A DNA stretch of 64,000 nucleotides from Kuafuiihalomonas sp039024635 (GTDB lineage Bacteria > Myxococcota > Kuafuiibacteriia > Kuafuiibacteriales > Kuafuiibacteriaceae). The notes beneath the pieces were generated by a model that saw nothing but the letters and a program-made list of their open reading frames with translations, was not told the origin of the DNA and searched no databases. The translations under genes were made by a program, and so were the position numbers. The stretch is taken from contig JBCCQA010000029.1 of NCBI GenBank assembly GCA_039024635.1, positions 1-64,000 on the forward strand, written 5' to 3'. Positions 16,260 through 25,724 of the stretch are shown here, piece by piece; position 1 is the stretch's first letter; every line of letters begins with the position of its first letter.

Positions 16260-18385
16260 CGGGTCAAGACCTCCGCCTCGTCCATCTGTCGAGAGAAGAG
16301 GGTCCGGCTGAGCTCTCGCGTTCGGAATGAGACGATGGTGACGCTTCGGCTTCGGCTTCTCCGGAAGAAGCGAATCCGTCCCACCAGCTTCAGGGCACCT
16401 TCCAGGGGCTGAAATGTGAGCCGCTGAATCACGCCCGCGTGGACCAGACTTCGATTCTGGGTGTCCAGACCCAGCGCCAAGCCGCTGTCCAAGGGAAGAC
16501 CGAAGCGAGCGAGGACGAGCTCGACGACGACGCCCGCACGCACGATGCGCGTGCGAATCCCGCCGAAGGCCTCCGCCGTCAAAGCCACGAAGGGCTCTAC
16601 TCTCGCGGTCAAGGTCACGCACTGCTCGATCTCCGGTGCGCCGACCGCGGCGGGAAGACTCGGACGGCACAGCTCCTCGCCGTCGAAGAAGCCTAGGTTG
16701 GCTTCTGCGTTCAGACCAGCCTCACCGCCGGCGTGAAAGTCGAAGGTCAATCCGATGGGCCCGAATCCGAAACGCCCAGTGAAGACGCGCTGGCTTCGCT
16801 TGATGGTGAAGGGGTCGTCCTCTTCGATCTCTTCCCCTTCACTTCGCTTGGAGAGGACGTCGATACCGAAGACGCGCACTTCGAGCTCCTGGAGCCCATC
16901 GGGGAAGCGGTCGAGATCGTCCTCTCGCTCGTCGCGATCGGGATCTCGTTCTTCGTCGTCAGGGATCTCAGGCTCGACGTCGAGTCCAGCCTCGAGGCTG
17001 CCCGCCGCCCGGAACAGCTGCACGTTGAAGCGGCGGCCAATCCGGCCCTTCAGGCGCAGCTCCGCTTCTCCGACGGCCGAGATCTTGGACGGGTTCAGCG
17101 TGTTTCGAGTGGCGAACTCGGCCTCGGCTCGAATGCGTCGACTGCCATAGCTGAACCTCCGAACTTGCTCGAAGCCCAAGGCGAGCGCCCCGCCTTCGAC
17201 TGTGCCGTCGTCCTGTACCAATACGATCTCCAGGCTGCGGCACTCTCCTGCTTCAGGCGCCGGTCGAAGCTGGGCGAAGTCGGCCTCGAAGCAGCCTCGG
17301 ACGATGAACCGGTCCTCATTCTCCCAGAGGCCACCGGAGGAGACGGCGGCCAGGCTCTCCTCTTCCAGGAACAGCTCATGCGAGACATCGTTCGGCACGC
17401 CCGGAGTGAGCTCCGAGATGCGCACCTCGTCCGTGCGGCCGTCTTCCGTTCCGATGGTGAAGGGGAGCCACAGCTGCTGGTCGGAGACCGCGGAGAGCGC
17501 GTAGCGAATCCGTACCTCACCCGGCAGATCCTCCAAAGTGTCGAGCTCCCCCGGCGCCCTTCCAAAGCGGAGGTCCTCCTCGAGATCCGGAAGGTCGGCC
17601 ACCAGATCGTCAGGCAAGAGATTCGGATCGACGGCAGACTCGTAGGGATGACGACCGTTCATCAGGAGCCGAGACTCCACGAGGATCGTGGGCTGAGGAT
17701 CCTCTGGAGCTTGAGGGTTCGAATCGCTCAGCGTCTCGGGATCCCGAGGAATGAGGCCTACCGAAGAGTCCGAGCTGAGCTCGACATAGATGACGTCGTG
17801 CTGACCTCGACCATCGGGTCCCGAAGGTCCGATGTCGATCTGGAGCTCGTGCACACAGCCCGGCTCCGGCCCGAGGCAGGCCGCATTGCGGGGCTCCGAC
17901 GCCTGCGACTGCGTCAGGACGAGGGGGGGCGACAGGCTCCGCGCTTCGTTTGTGGGGTCCACCTCTACCATGAGGGCCACCGGGCGTCCGGCCAAGGCTC
18001 CGCACTCACTGATGGGCCAGATGGCGACTTCGAAGAGGCGTTCGACTCCGTCGCCGACCAGCTCCAGATCGAAAGCGTTTGGCGAACAGATCAGGTCTTC
18101 ATTTTCGGGCTCCTGAGCATCGACGAAGGAGATCAGCAGGGGTACCGACTCGATAGCTTCGGTCCCGGGCACCTCGCTTTCGGCGGTGAGGCCCAGGACG
18201 ACGGGGATGCGTTCGTTGAGAAAGACGGGCCATTCGGGCTTGTCGAGCTCCAGGCGCGTCACCTGGACCGTCCGCAGTCGGGCGGCTTCTTCCCCCGCTC
18301 GGGGCGCCTCGTCACCATCGGTGCCGCAAGCAGCTGCCAGTAAAGGGAAAATCCCGGCCCACAACAGGCCTTGCGTGCTTCGCAT
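16256..18385 (-). CDS. Large beta-rich lipoprotein, first gene of the HEAT-metzincin operon
   Basis: 709 residues starting MRSTQGLLWAGIFPLLAAAC, with lipobox AAAC (Cys 20). The mature part is highly acidic (for example ERDPDRDEREDDLDRFPD near residue 490) and beta-rich, with repeated strands such as FNVQLFRAAGSLEAGLDVEP and FGFGPIGLTFDFHAGGEAG. The C-terminal 200 residues alternate polar and hydrophobic residues like a lipid-facing sheet. I recognise no domain. The stop overlaps the start of the vitellogenin-like gene, so the two products should be made in step. With that partner and a lipoprotein metzincin, a cell-surface or periplasmic assembly seems likely. Confidence 0.7.
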   Translation of the reverse strand: MRSTQGLLWAGIFPLLAAACGTDGDEAPRAGEEAARLRTVQVTRLELDKPEWPVFLNERIPVVLGLTAESEVPGTEAIESVPLLISFVDAQEPENEDLICSPNAFDLELVGDGVERLFEVAIWPISECGALAGRPVALMVEVDPTNEARSLSPPLVLTQSQASEPRNAACLGPEPGCVHELQIDIGPSGPDGRGQHDVIYVELSSDSSVGLIPRDPETLSDSNPQAPEDPQPTILVESRLLMNGRHPYESAVDPNLLPDDLVADLPDLEEDLRFGRAPGELDTLEDLPGEVRIRYALSAVSDQQLWLPFTIGTEDGRTDEVRISELTPGVPNDVSHELFLEEESLAAVSSGGLWENEDRFIVRGCFEADFAQLRPAPEAGECRSLEIVLVQDDGTVEGGALALGFEQVRRFSYGSRRIRAEAEFATRNTLNPSKISAVGEAELRLKGRIGRRFNVQLFRAAGSLEAGLDVEPEIPDDEERDPDRDEREDDLDRFPDGLQELEVRVFGIDVLSKRSEGEEIEEDDPFTIKRSQRVFTGRFGFGPIGLTFDFHAGGEAGLNAEANLGFFDGEELCRPSLPAAVGAPEIEQCVTLTARVEPFVALTAEAFGGIRTRIVRAGVVVELVLARFGLPLDSGLALGLDTQNRSLVHAGVIQRLTFQPLEGALKLVGRIRFFRRSRSRSVTIVSFRTRELSRTLFSRQMDEAEVLTR

Positions 18386-18666
18386 GCTCTGGGTCTTCCG
18401 CTGGCTCGGGGGGTCCCAACAATCCGGCCCGCTCAATGGGGGCCATAGGCGAAGGCGATGCCTTCGCGAATGGACATTTTGCGGCCCAAACAGCCGCGCT
18501 CAGCTCACCTGTCCCCCAGGACGGCAGCCCACGAAGCACACCGGGTCATCAACCGCGCAGGTGACTTTGTCCCACAGGGTCATCGCATGCGGGGCTCTGA
18601 CCGCCGCCTCCAGCCGCATGGACAGACGGACTGGACACAGGGAAGGCCCTCATGAACGTTTAGCAC

Positions 18667-20826
18667 GTGGTTGCCCGCGATGACCTGCGCGAATTCGAGC
18701 TCCGAAGACTCCGATTCGCCTACATCGTGGCCCTGGGCGTCATCGGAGGACTAACCATCGCGGGTCAGCTCCTGGTGCAGGTCGGCTTTCAGGGCCAGCT
18801 CAAGTCGGCCGAGATCATCAATCTGGCTGGGCGTCAGCGCATGCTGTCGCAACGGCTGACCAAGCAGGCTCTTCTCGTGACTTCGGGTCACGCAGAGCCG
18901 AGCTCGCTTTCAACCGACCTGGACGAATGGTCGCGCGCGCATGAGGCCCTGACCCGCGGCGAGCTCGACGACTTCTCGGACGCGGCTTCTGAGGACGAAG
19001 GAAGGCGTTTGGACCAAGCCAAGCTTCGACTTGAGGATGTTCTCATCGGCTTTCGGGACTCTGGGCATGGTCCTAACCGAGTCGCCTCCTTGCTCTCGGC
19101 CGAGCGCACCTATCTCCCTCTCATGGACCGTCGCGTCTTTGCCTACTCGAACCGCGTCGACGCTTCGATGGCTCGGCTGCGATTCACGGAGATCGGGCTC
19201 GGTATCCTGACCCTTCTGGTGCTGGTCCTGGAGCTGGTGCTCATCTTCAATCCGCTGTTTCGGAGACTTCAGGCTGCCATCCGGGCCCTCCGAGATGCCT
19301 TCTTCGACCTGAGCGCCAGCGACGCTCGCTACGAAAGAGCGGCCTTCGGCTCCGAGTCCGGTCTGTGGGAATTCGACTGGTCCTCCAGCGAACTCTACCT
19401 CTCGCCTCGCTTCAGGGCGCTGGCCGGACTGCCAGCGGAAGGAACGCTGAGCTGGTCGGACTTCGAAAAGCGCGTGGTCGAAAAAGACAGGCCGGCCTTC
19501 CAAGGCGCGTTCCGAGAGCCAAGATCCATCGCGCTCGACCTCCGAGTGCGGGGGGCAGGGCGAGTCAGGTGGCTTCGTCTAAAAGGCAGAGCAAGAGAAA
19601 ACGAGTCCGTGGTCGCCGGTTGCCTGAGTGACATCGACGCCCGCCGCCGACTACAGGCCGAGCTCGAACGTGTGTTGCGCGATCAGGAATCGGAACTCCG
19701 CCAGTTCAAGGAGGACCTGGAGCGCAGCGAGATGCTCCACGCAGTAGGCGGATTGGCGGCCGGCGTCGCCCATGATTTCAACAACTGTCTTCAGATCATA
19801 CGGTCTGCAAGCGACTCGCTCATCGAAGATCGAGAGCCCAACCCCGACGACCTTCAGTCCATCCGCAAGGCCTGTGAGTCGGCATCGGAGCAGGTCCGAA
19901 AACTCATGTCCCTTCGCCCGGGCTGGCGGGGCCAAGGGACGGAGACGTCGTTCTCCATCCACCAGGTGCTCGAGGCGGTCGAAGTCTTGGCAAGGAGACT
20001 CTTGCCCGCTTCGGTCCGACTCGAAGTGAAGACACCCGGAAGCTTGCCCTCGCTTTGGGGCGTTCAGGGCGAGCTGGAGCAGGCCGTCTTGAATCTGGTC
20101 ATCAACGCTCGAGACGCCATGCCAGAGGGCGGAACCGTAGGGCTCTTCGCCTCCGCCAGCGTCCTCGGAGGACGCCCGGGGATCGAGCTTCAGGTGCGCG
20201 ACGAAGGCGAGGGCATGGACGAGGTTACCCAGCGCCGAGCCTTCGAGCCCTTCTATACGACAAAGGGCGCTCAGGGCTCCGGACTCGGACTTGCCATGGT
20301 GGGGACCATCATCAAACGGCACGGCGGTGTCTTGTCTGTCAGTTCGCAGCTGGGCCAGGGCACGGAGATCAGGATCTGGCTGCCCCCGGGCTCGACCCGG
20401 ATGAGCGGCATGGAGGGGACGAGGGGCCAAGCCGCGCTGCCCAGAGGCTTGAAGGTTCTCGTGGTCGACGACGACGAAAGGGCGCGGAACCTCCTGGAGA
20501 GGATGCTTTCGACGGCCGGTCTCGAGGTCGAGAGCGTCGCCACCGGACGAGAGGCCCTGACTCTTCTCAGGAAACCGAACCCGGGCTTCGACGCCTTCAT
20601 TTGCGACGTCATGCTTCAGGACATGCTGGGCACGGACATTCCTGAGCGTCTCCCAGCACCTATTCCGTGCGTGTTCGTATCTTCTTTCGTGACCAGCGCC
20701 GCCGTAGCCGGCGTCGACGAGGGCGTGAGCTTCGTCAAGAAGCCCTTCGAATCCGACGCGCTCTTTTCGGCCTTGGCCTCCGCCGTCTTGTCCAAGAGCG
20801 CAACTACGCAGGCCCCTACGCCCTGA
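18667..20826 (+). CDS. Hybrid sensor histidine kinase with PilJ-type sensor, PAS, HisKA, HATPase and receiver
   Basis: 719 residues. TM1 is about 17-38. The PilJ/NarX-like periplasmic helix carries INLAGRQRMLSQRLTKQA (about 51-68) and TM2 is about 177-197. A PAS-like domain spans about 220-320 (SGLWEFDWSSSELYLSPRFR). HisKA has GVAHDFNN with phosphorylatable H369. The ATPase domain has N-box LNLVINARDAMPEGG, G1 DEGEGM and G2 GSGLGLAM. The receiver (about 595-710) has VVDDDE and acceptor D647 in ICDVM. It works at the inner membrane, with phosphorelay from H369 to D647. The start is a GTG with a weak upstream site. No separate response regulator adjoins it, so its output partner is elsewhere. 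Confidence 0.9.
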   Translation: MVARDDLREFELRRLRFAYIVALGVIGGLTIAGQLLVQVGFQGQLKSAEIINLAGRQRMLSQRLTKQALLVTSGHAEPSSLSTDLDEWSRAHEALTRGELDDFSDAASEDEGRRLDQAKLRLEDVLIGFRDSGHGPNRVASLLSAERTYLPLMDRRVFAYSNRVDASMARLRFTEIGLGILTLLVLVLELVLIFNPLFRRLQAAIRALRDAFFDLSASDARYERAAFGSESGLWEFDWSSSELYLSPRFRALAGLPAEGTLSWSDFEKRVVEKDRPAFQGAFREPRSIALDLRVRGAGRVRWLRLKGRARENESVVAGCLSDIDARRRLQAELERVLRDQESELRQFKEDLERSEMLHAVGGLAAGVAHDFNNCLQIIRSASDSLIEDREPNPDDLQSIRKACESASEQVRKLMSLRPGWRGQGTETSFSIHQVLEAVEVLARRLLPASVRLEVKTPGSLPSLWGVQGELEQAVLNLVINARDAMPEGGTVGLFASASVLGGRPGIELQVRDEGEGMDEVTQRRAFEPFYTTKGAQGSGLGLAMVGTIIKRHGGVLSVSSQLGQGTEIRIWLPPGSTRMSGMEGTRGQAALPRGLKVLVVDDDERARNLLERMLSTAGLEVESVATGREALTLLRKPNPGFDAFICDVMLQDMLGTDIPERLPAPIPCVFVSSFVTSAAVAGVDEGVSFVKKPFESDALFSALASAVLSKSATTQAPTP

Positions 20827-21014
20827 AGATTGGCCGGTGCCGGCCTCCTCTGGAGGAGGTCCGCACCCGGACGCGGCTGTTGGCCACCAACCGAAGGTCG
20901 AAGGGGCCCGAGTCGGCGCAACTGGAGCGGGTGAGATCTTGGACCGGGGGGAAGCCTATGGCGGTTCGAAATCGACCCTCGACCTCGACGGGCTGATCAT
21001 TCACCTGAAGGGCC

Positions 21015-21389
21015 ATGAGCTGGAGAGCGGTCCCAATCCTTGGTGTGCCCGACGTCGCCGTTGCCCTGGAGTACTTTCAGACGAAGCTGGGCTTCACGCG
21101 AACGGGCAGCCATACGCCGGAGGACGAAATGGTGTACGCCATTGTGGAGCGAGGCGGTGCGGTCCTCCATCTTCAGATTCGAAGAGGCCCCTCCCCTTCC
21201 GAACGACAGTCTCATGAGACCGACGCCTTTCTTCTCGTGGACGACGTCGATGGAACGTACGCCGAGTACCAGACGAAAGAGGTGGCCATGCTGCGGCCTC
21301 TCCAGGACGAGCCCTATGGCGTCCGCGATTTCACGATAGAGACGCCGATGGGACCCAGAGTAGCCTTCGCCACCGAGCTCAGTGGATGA
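21015..21389 (+). CDS. Glyoxalase/bleomycin-resistance (VOC) superfamily protein
   Basis: 124 residues of the single-module VOC fold: AVPILGVPDVAVALEYFQTK LGF at the start, GGAVLHLQI (metal-site region) and DAFLLVDDVDGTYAEYQ in the second beta-alpha-beta-beta-beta half, ending PYGVRDFTIETPMGPRVAF. Members include glyoxalases, dioxygenases and antibiotic-binding proteins; the ligand cannot be assigned. AAGGG precedes the ATG closely. It lies 188 bp after the histidine kinase in the same direction. Confidence 0.8.
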   Translation: MSWRAVPILGVPDVAVALEYFQTKLGFTRTGSHTPEDEMVYAIVERGGAVLHLQIRRGPSPSERQSHETDAFLLVDDVDGTYAEYQTKEVAMLRPLQDEPYGVRDFTIETPMGPRVAFATELSG

Positions 21390-21510
21390 AGGAGCCCTTC
21401 ACTTGCCGGCCGACGACGGTCTGATCGCAGCCGCGATGGGACCGAATTGCGTACGGCCTACATGTCGGCTATCCCCCGCCCACCGCGACAGACGGTGGAA
21501 GGACCTCCTC

Positions 21511-22248
21511 ATGCTAGCAAGAACTCTCGGCCTCGCGGCCCTGCTCATCTACGCCGGAAGCTGGGGCTGTGCGATCCCGAGCGGCTCTTACGCTCGGCCG
21601 GTGCAGGCCGTGGAGAAGGGCACCAACCTCATCGGCGGCGGCCTGATGGTGCCCTTTGCAAGCGCGGGCGCGGCCACCTCGAGTTTTGAAGGTGACGCCA
21701 GCGACGCGTCTTTCGCGGCCTTTGGCGAAGGCGTGTTCTTCGGCCCTGGCTTTTCCTATGACCGAGCCTTCGCCGACGGATCGACCTGGGGCATCGGCGC
21801 ATCGGTGTTCAGCACCGAGCTCGGTACCGAGGCCTTTACTGGGGTCAGTGCCACCTTGGTGTTCCTGAACCCTCGCTTCGAGTTCGCGCTGGGCAAGGAC
21901 AAGCCAAACCGCAATCTGTCCTTCGTCGTCGATGGTAATCTCGGCTTTTGGACCGGCGAGTCCGGAGGGAGCAACATCTTCGTTCCCATCGTGAACCCAT
22001 CGGTCGGCCTGCGCTACTATGCCAAGACCGGCTACGGCGGCGTCATTCTCTCTCAGAACGTGGGCACCGCTTTCGTCACCCTGGCCTTTCCCGGTTCGGT
22101 GGCCTACGACCTCCCCATCGGAGACAAGCTTCACATCTTCCCCGAGTTTCGTTGGGATCCGACCTTCTTCGCGGTGAGCCTCGGTTCGACCGTGACCGGC
22201 GTGAGCGCCTTCTTCTCCGGCGGCCTGGCCTTCATGGTCGAGCTCTGA
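21511..22248 (+). CDS. Outer-membrane-type beta protein, probable lipoprotein
   Basis: 245 residues starting MLARTLGLAALLIYAGSWGC, with a possible lipobox (GSWGC, Cys 20). The rest is Gly/aromatic-rich amphipathic strands (YDRAFADGSTWGIGASVFST, LRYYAKTGYGGVILSQNV) ending in a hydrophobic strand with terminal Leu (GLAFMVEL), like a small barrel. GGAAGGA lies 8 nt before the ATG at 21511, which decides the start over longer open-frame options back to 21382. Function unknown. The M23 peptidase gene begins 44 bp downstream, so they are likely one operon. Confidence 0.65.
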   Translation: MLARTLGLAALLIYAGSWGCAIPSGSYARPVQAVEKGTNLIGGGLMVPFASAGAATSSFEGDASDASFAAFGEGVFFGPGFSYDRAFADGSTWGIGASVFSTELGTEAFTGVSATLVFLNPRFEFALGKDKPNRNLSFVVDGNLGFWTGESGGSNIFVPIVNPSVGLRYYAKTGYGGVILSQNVGTAFVTLAFPGSVAYDLPIGDKLHIFPEFRWDPTFFAVSLGSTVTGVSAFFSGGLAFMVEL

Positions 22249-22292
22249 GGTCCGAAGGCCGCGAGTACCGGCGTGCCCGCGCAGGTCGCGTC

Positions 22293-23303
22293 TTGCTACG
22301 CTCGACCCTAGCGATCTGCTTGGCCTGCAGCGCCCCCGCCGAACGGAGTGTCGTCGGAGCTGACGCGCGCCCGGACGATCCCAAGCTGGATCTCGGGCGC
22401 CCGACGACCCCTCCCCTGGAAGACCTCGGCCCGGTCGACTCGGACCGGCCTGACGCCAGCGCCGCCCAAACGGCGGAATGGACTCGTTTCCAAGGTCCCA
22501 ATCTCGACATCGAAGGAGCTTGGATCGCCACCTACGACCAGAACTGGTGGTGGGACCGAGCGCCGCGGCTTCACTTCGCCGTGTTCGATGGGACCCGCTT
22601 TCAGTCCTTTCCCAACGATCGGAGCTTTCAGTTTCTGGCCTCGGACCGGGTCGACAGCGTGCTCGAGGTAGAGGGACGGGGACCGAGCTACGAGGACTTC
22701 TTGCGGGAAACCGGCCTGACCCTAACTCGAAGCCCGCTCCCGGGTCAGGCCCACGTCCTGGCCGCTCATGAAGGCTACCACCGGGAGGAGAACGGATTCG
22801 GGGACTTTGCCTGGGACCTGACACGGACCGACGAGAATGGCGCACGCTTTGGAAGCGACGGCCTCAGCAACGAAGACTATGAAGTCTGGGGAGCGCCTGT
22901 ACTCGCGCCCATCGGCGGGACGATCATCGAGATCGTTCGGGACGAGCCCGACAACACGCCAGGGATCATTCCGGTCGATGCCGAGCAAAACTACATCGGG
23001 ATCGGCGTCCGGGGCCGCTACGCGGTCTACCTCCTTCACTTCCAACAGGACTCGATTCCGGCCGAGCTGAGCGTATCCTCCGTCGTGGAGCCGGGGGACT
23101 TCTTGGGTCTGGTCGGGAACTCGGGCGTGACCTTGGAGCCCCACGTCCACGTCGTCCTCATGTTCTTTGATGTGGACAGCAACCGCTACTGGAGCGTGCC
23201 CACCGAGTTCGACGCGCTCCGCCTGCACCTTGGACCCTCCGATCCGGGCACGGCCTGTGCGCCCTGCAGCCCCAAAGCCGGCGCTTGGGTTTCAGATCCC
23301 TAG
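22293..23303 (+). CDS. M23-family peptidase-like lipoprotein
   Basis: 336 residues; TTG start giving LLRSTLAICLACSAPAERS with a very short signal and lipobox LAC. An Asp/Pro-rich linker runs to about residue 60. The LytM/M23 fold occupies the C-terminal half: HREENGFGDFAWDL supplies the His and Asp zinc ligands, APVLAPIGGTIIEIVRDEPD is the typical beta-hairpin, and LEPHVHVVL supplies the HxH motif. M23 enzymes cut peptidoglycan cross-bridges or act as EnvC-type activators; the ligands look complete. The frame is open far upstream but in Arg-rich shadow sequence. It ends 12 bp inside the convergent alkyltransferase gene. Confidence 0.75.
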   Translation: MLRSTLAICLACSAPAERSVVGADARPDDPKLDLGRPTTPPLEDLGPVDSDRPDASAAQTAEWTRFQGPNLDIEGAWIATYDQNWWWDRAPRLHFAVFDGTRFQSFPNDRSFQFLASDRVDSVLEVEGRGPSYEDFLRETGLTLTRSPLPGQAHVLAAHEGYHREENGFGDFAWDLTRTDENGARFGSDGLSNEDYEVWGAPVLAPIGGTIIEIVRDEPDNTPGIIPVDAEQNYIGIGVRGRYAVYLLHFQQDSIPAELSVSSVVEPGDFLGLVGNSGVTLEPHVHVVLMFFDVDSNRYWSVPTEFDALRLHLGPSDPGTACAPCSPKAGAWVSDP

Positions 23304-23798
23304 TCGAAGCGCGCCTATGCTTCCCTGCTCCCGGTCGAGGAGGGCGCGCTTGCGCTCCAGGCCCCAGCGATAGCCCGAAAGGCCACCATCACTCTTGAGA
23401 ACCCGGTGACAAGGGATGGCAACGGCGAGCGGATTCGCTCCGCAGGCCTGAGCCACGGCACGAAAGGCTGTCGGTCGACCGAGTCGGGAAGCCAGCGCCT
23501 GGTAGCTTGTCGTCTCTCCGAACGGGATCTGGCCCAACTCGCGCCACACTCGAAGCTGAAAGTCGGTCCCCCGAGGATCGAGCGCCAGCCCGAGCTCGCG
23601 GCGAGGATCGTCGATGAAAGTGAGGACCTCAGAAAGAACGGTCTCCAACCCACCGGACTCTAGTCGGGCCTCCGGGAAGCGGCTTCGACCGTCGCAGAGG
23701 AGTGCATCGGGGTCGTCTCCCAGCAGAATCGTCCGCAGCCCGCGAGGTCCCTGGGCAACGAACACCGCTCCCAAGGCGCAGGTGCCCCATCCAACCAT
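23292..23798 (-). CDS. ogt: Methylated-DNA--[protein]-cysteine S-methyltransferase
   Basis: 168 residues. The N-terminal ribonuclease-like domain (GTCALGAVFVAQGPRGLRTI LLGDDPDALL) matches the Ada-C/Ogt group, and the active-site helix carries IPCHRVLKSDGGLSGYRWG with nucleophile C130 in the invariant PCHRV. It transfers alkyl groups from O6-alkylguanine or O4-alkylthymine to itself in a single-turnover repair. I chose ATG 23798 because it places the LG..LVA strand at the N-terminus as in homologues; an ATG at 23867 is possible, and no strong ribosome site decides. It overlaps the convergent M23 gene by 12 bp. Confidence 0.9.
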   Translation of the reverse strand: MVGWGTCALGAVFVAQGPRGLRTILLGDDPDALLCDGRSRFPEARLESGGLETVLSEVLTFIDDPRRELGLALDPRGTDFQLRVWRELGQIPFGETTSYQALASRLGRPTAFRAVAQACGANPLAVAIPCHRVLKSDGGLSGYRWGLERKRALLDREQGSIGALRLGI

Positions 23799-24193
23799 CA
23801 GAGTCTCGGACGATCCCCCGCCAATGGCATGCGCGGGGTTCGAAGCGCGTGGCTCCAAGCGATCCATCGGCTGGATGTTCCCTGGCCAAGACGGCCCGGG
23901 CAAGACCGACGATGGTTTCGTCGTCCGAGCCCATGGCAAACGCTCACCCGTGACCGACGCCGACCCTAGCCCTCGGCCAAACGGTCGGCTTCGGACGCCT
24001 AGGCACGGCCGGACTCGACTTCGACGCCCCGGATGAGGCCTCTCAGATCGTCCCCCAGAGCGCCACCTTCCACAAACTCGCCCTCAACCTGGCCAGCTGC
24101 ATCGAGTTCTGAATCCCGAGCAGGGAGCCCCCTTCCGAGAGGAAGCTCGAGCTTGATCCCAGTCCGCTCGTTCTGCCATCCCTGAGCCCGCTC
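23799..24193. other. Intergenic stretch between divergent genes
   Basis: This is the divergent gap between the alkyltransferase and a lipoprotein gene. A possible N-terminal extension of the alkyltransferase could use 23799-23867. Beyond that I see no gene, hairpin or repeat. Confidence 0.4.
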
Positions 24194-25675
24194 ATGCCGG
24201 GCCGAACTCGAAGCACCGTCCTTTCGGTGGCCCTGGCCAGCGTGGCCGCCTGCGCCGAAGCACCAACGGGCGGCGTGGCCTCCAGCGGCGAAAGCAAGCC
24301 AGATGGGGGCGACGGCATGGTCAACGACGCTGGGGCTTCCAGCTCCCTGGACCTCGGCTTTTCCTCGCAAGACATGAGTGCACCGGAAGACGCTGGTCGC
24401 TCGACCGACGACAGCTTCGTGATCTTCGACGATGCGCTCAGGAACGGCGCCCAAATCGTGACTCAGGACGCCGAGGCGACCGTCTTCGCCGAGAACGCCC
24501 TTGGGGAGCGCGCCCTTCGGCTCTTGCTCTCCTCCAGCCGAACGGCCCAAGTGAGCCTGGACCTCCCAGGTCCGACGGATCTTTCGCCCTACAGCGCCCT
24601 CGTGTTCAGTCTTCGAGCTCCGAGCGGTGCCCCCCGGGTCGTCGTCAGCCTTCGAGAGTCGGAGGACACACCCCTGACCGAGTTCACGGAGATCGAGCTG
24701 AGGACCCCCATAGAGCTGGCGGAAGAGTGGAAGGAAGTGGTGGTCCCCGTCTTCGCGCCCTCCCGCTTCGATCGTGGGCAGAGGGCGCTCAGCATTCGAC
24801 CCTACGGCCTCCCCGATGAGCCCGGGATCCTCTTTCTGGATGAAGTCCGCTTCGTTCAGCAGGCGTCGCTGCCAGAAGCCTTCGGCCGGCTCGGGGTGCC
24901 GACCTCGCTTATGCTGGGAAGGACGCAGTCCTTTTGCTGCATAGACGTCGGCCCAAGATCGCGGTTCGATTCGGGCCCGCAGTACTGGGTTTCGGCCGGT
25001 GCGCTCGAAGGATTCGGCTTCTCCGCCCCTGGAATCCTCTGGATCGACGAGAAACTCGAGGTCGAACCCCTTGCTCCTGGAGAAATTAGCGTCTTTGGAC
25101 TGAGCGACGAGCTTCAGGTCTACCCGCGTATGGTTCAAGTCAGGGGGCGCGTCACCCGACCGGACACCGTACCGAGCGGACCGACTTTCGCGACCGACGA
25201 AGTGCTGGCTCTTTTTAGCGAAGCCTACGTCGAGGCTCCCTTCAGCTTCATCGAACCACCGCGTGACACAGGGCGATTCGACGAGATCACCCTCGCCGAG
25301 AATCAGGTCTTGGTCTACAGGCCGTTCAGGGAGTTCGGTCGAGCGAGTCGTCTCTACCTCGACGATGCAAGCCTCGACCTCACTGACTTCAGCCGCCTTC
25401 GATTCGACCTGTGGCTAACCAACATTACGGAGCTCAGGGTCGACTTGGTCGATGCAGGGGCCGACGACACCCTGGATACCGACGACGATTTCGTCGGGCA
25501 CTTCAGCCTCACTCAAGCTGTCGAGCCCTTTCCTCGCCACGATCGCTGGGTCGAGATCGACATTCCGATGAGCGCCTTTGGCTTCGTCCGCCCCCCGACC
25601 AACATCCAGGCCCTCCGTGTCTCGGCCAACGAGATCGAGCCGGCCTACCTGGACAACATCCTCTTGGTTCGATGA
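24194..25675 (+). CDS. Hypothetical surface lipoprotein with repeated carbohydrate-binding-like domains
   Basis: 493 residues. MPGRTRSTVLSVALASVAAC has lipobox VAAC, followed by a Gly/Ser/Asp linker to about residue 70. Two related beta-sandwich modules follow, at about 75-220 (DDSFVIFDDALRNGAQIVTQ ... GILFLDEVRFVQQ) and about 350-493 (LVYRPFREFGRASRLYLDDA ... AYLDNILLVR). Both end with a strand FLDEVRF/YLDNILLV, a pattern seen in galactose-binding/CBM-like folds. The middle has a CC pair (SFCCIDVG). No catalytic motif was seen. It lies 49 bp before another small lipoprotein gene in the same direction. Glycan or matrix binding at the surface is an inference. Confidence 0.65.
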   Translation: MPGRTRSTVLSVALASVAACAEAPTGGVASSGESKPDGGDGMVNDAGASSSLDLGFSSQDMSAPEDAGRSTDDSFVIFDDALRNGAQIVTQDAEATVFAENALGERALRLLLSSSRTAQVSLDLPGPTDLSPYSALVFSLRAPSGAPRVVVSLRESEDTPLTEFTEIELRTPIELAEEWKEVVVPVFAPSRFDRGQRALSIRPYGLPDEPGILFLDEVRFVQQASLPEAFGRLGVPTSLMLGRTQSFCCIDVGPRSRFDSGPQYWVSAGALEGFGFSAPGILWIDEKLEVEPLAPGEISVFGLSDELQVYPRMVQVRGRVTRPDTVPSGPTFATDEVLALFSEAYVEAPFSFIEPPRDTGRFDEITLAENQVLVYRPFREFGRASRLYLDDASLDLTDFSRLRFDLWLTNITELRVDLVDAGADDTLDTDDDFVGHFSLTQAVEPFPRHDRWVEIDIPMSAFGFVRPPTNIQALRVSANEIEPAYLDNILLVR

Positions 25676-25724
25676 GCCGGGAAGCTTGCCTGCCTGAGGC
25701 TTACGGGCCAGTCTCTGCCCCCTG

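Noticed and set aside
17705..17730. A tRNA T-arm-like GGTTCGAATC on the plus strand
   Set aside because: It lies inside the large lipoprotein gene and no acceptor, D or anticodon stem can be paired around it.
16733..18343. Long plus-strand open frame of 536 codons opposite the acidic lipoprotein gene
   Set aside because: High-GC antisense frames are often open; the minus strand has lipobox, operon overlaps and acidic beta-rich composition.
23999..25138. Long minus-strand open frame of about 380 codons opposite a lipoprotein gene
   Set aside because: Its product is Arg/Gly-rich without a recognisable domain, and the plus strand has a signal peptide, lipobox and sensible composition. It is a GC-rich shadow frame.
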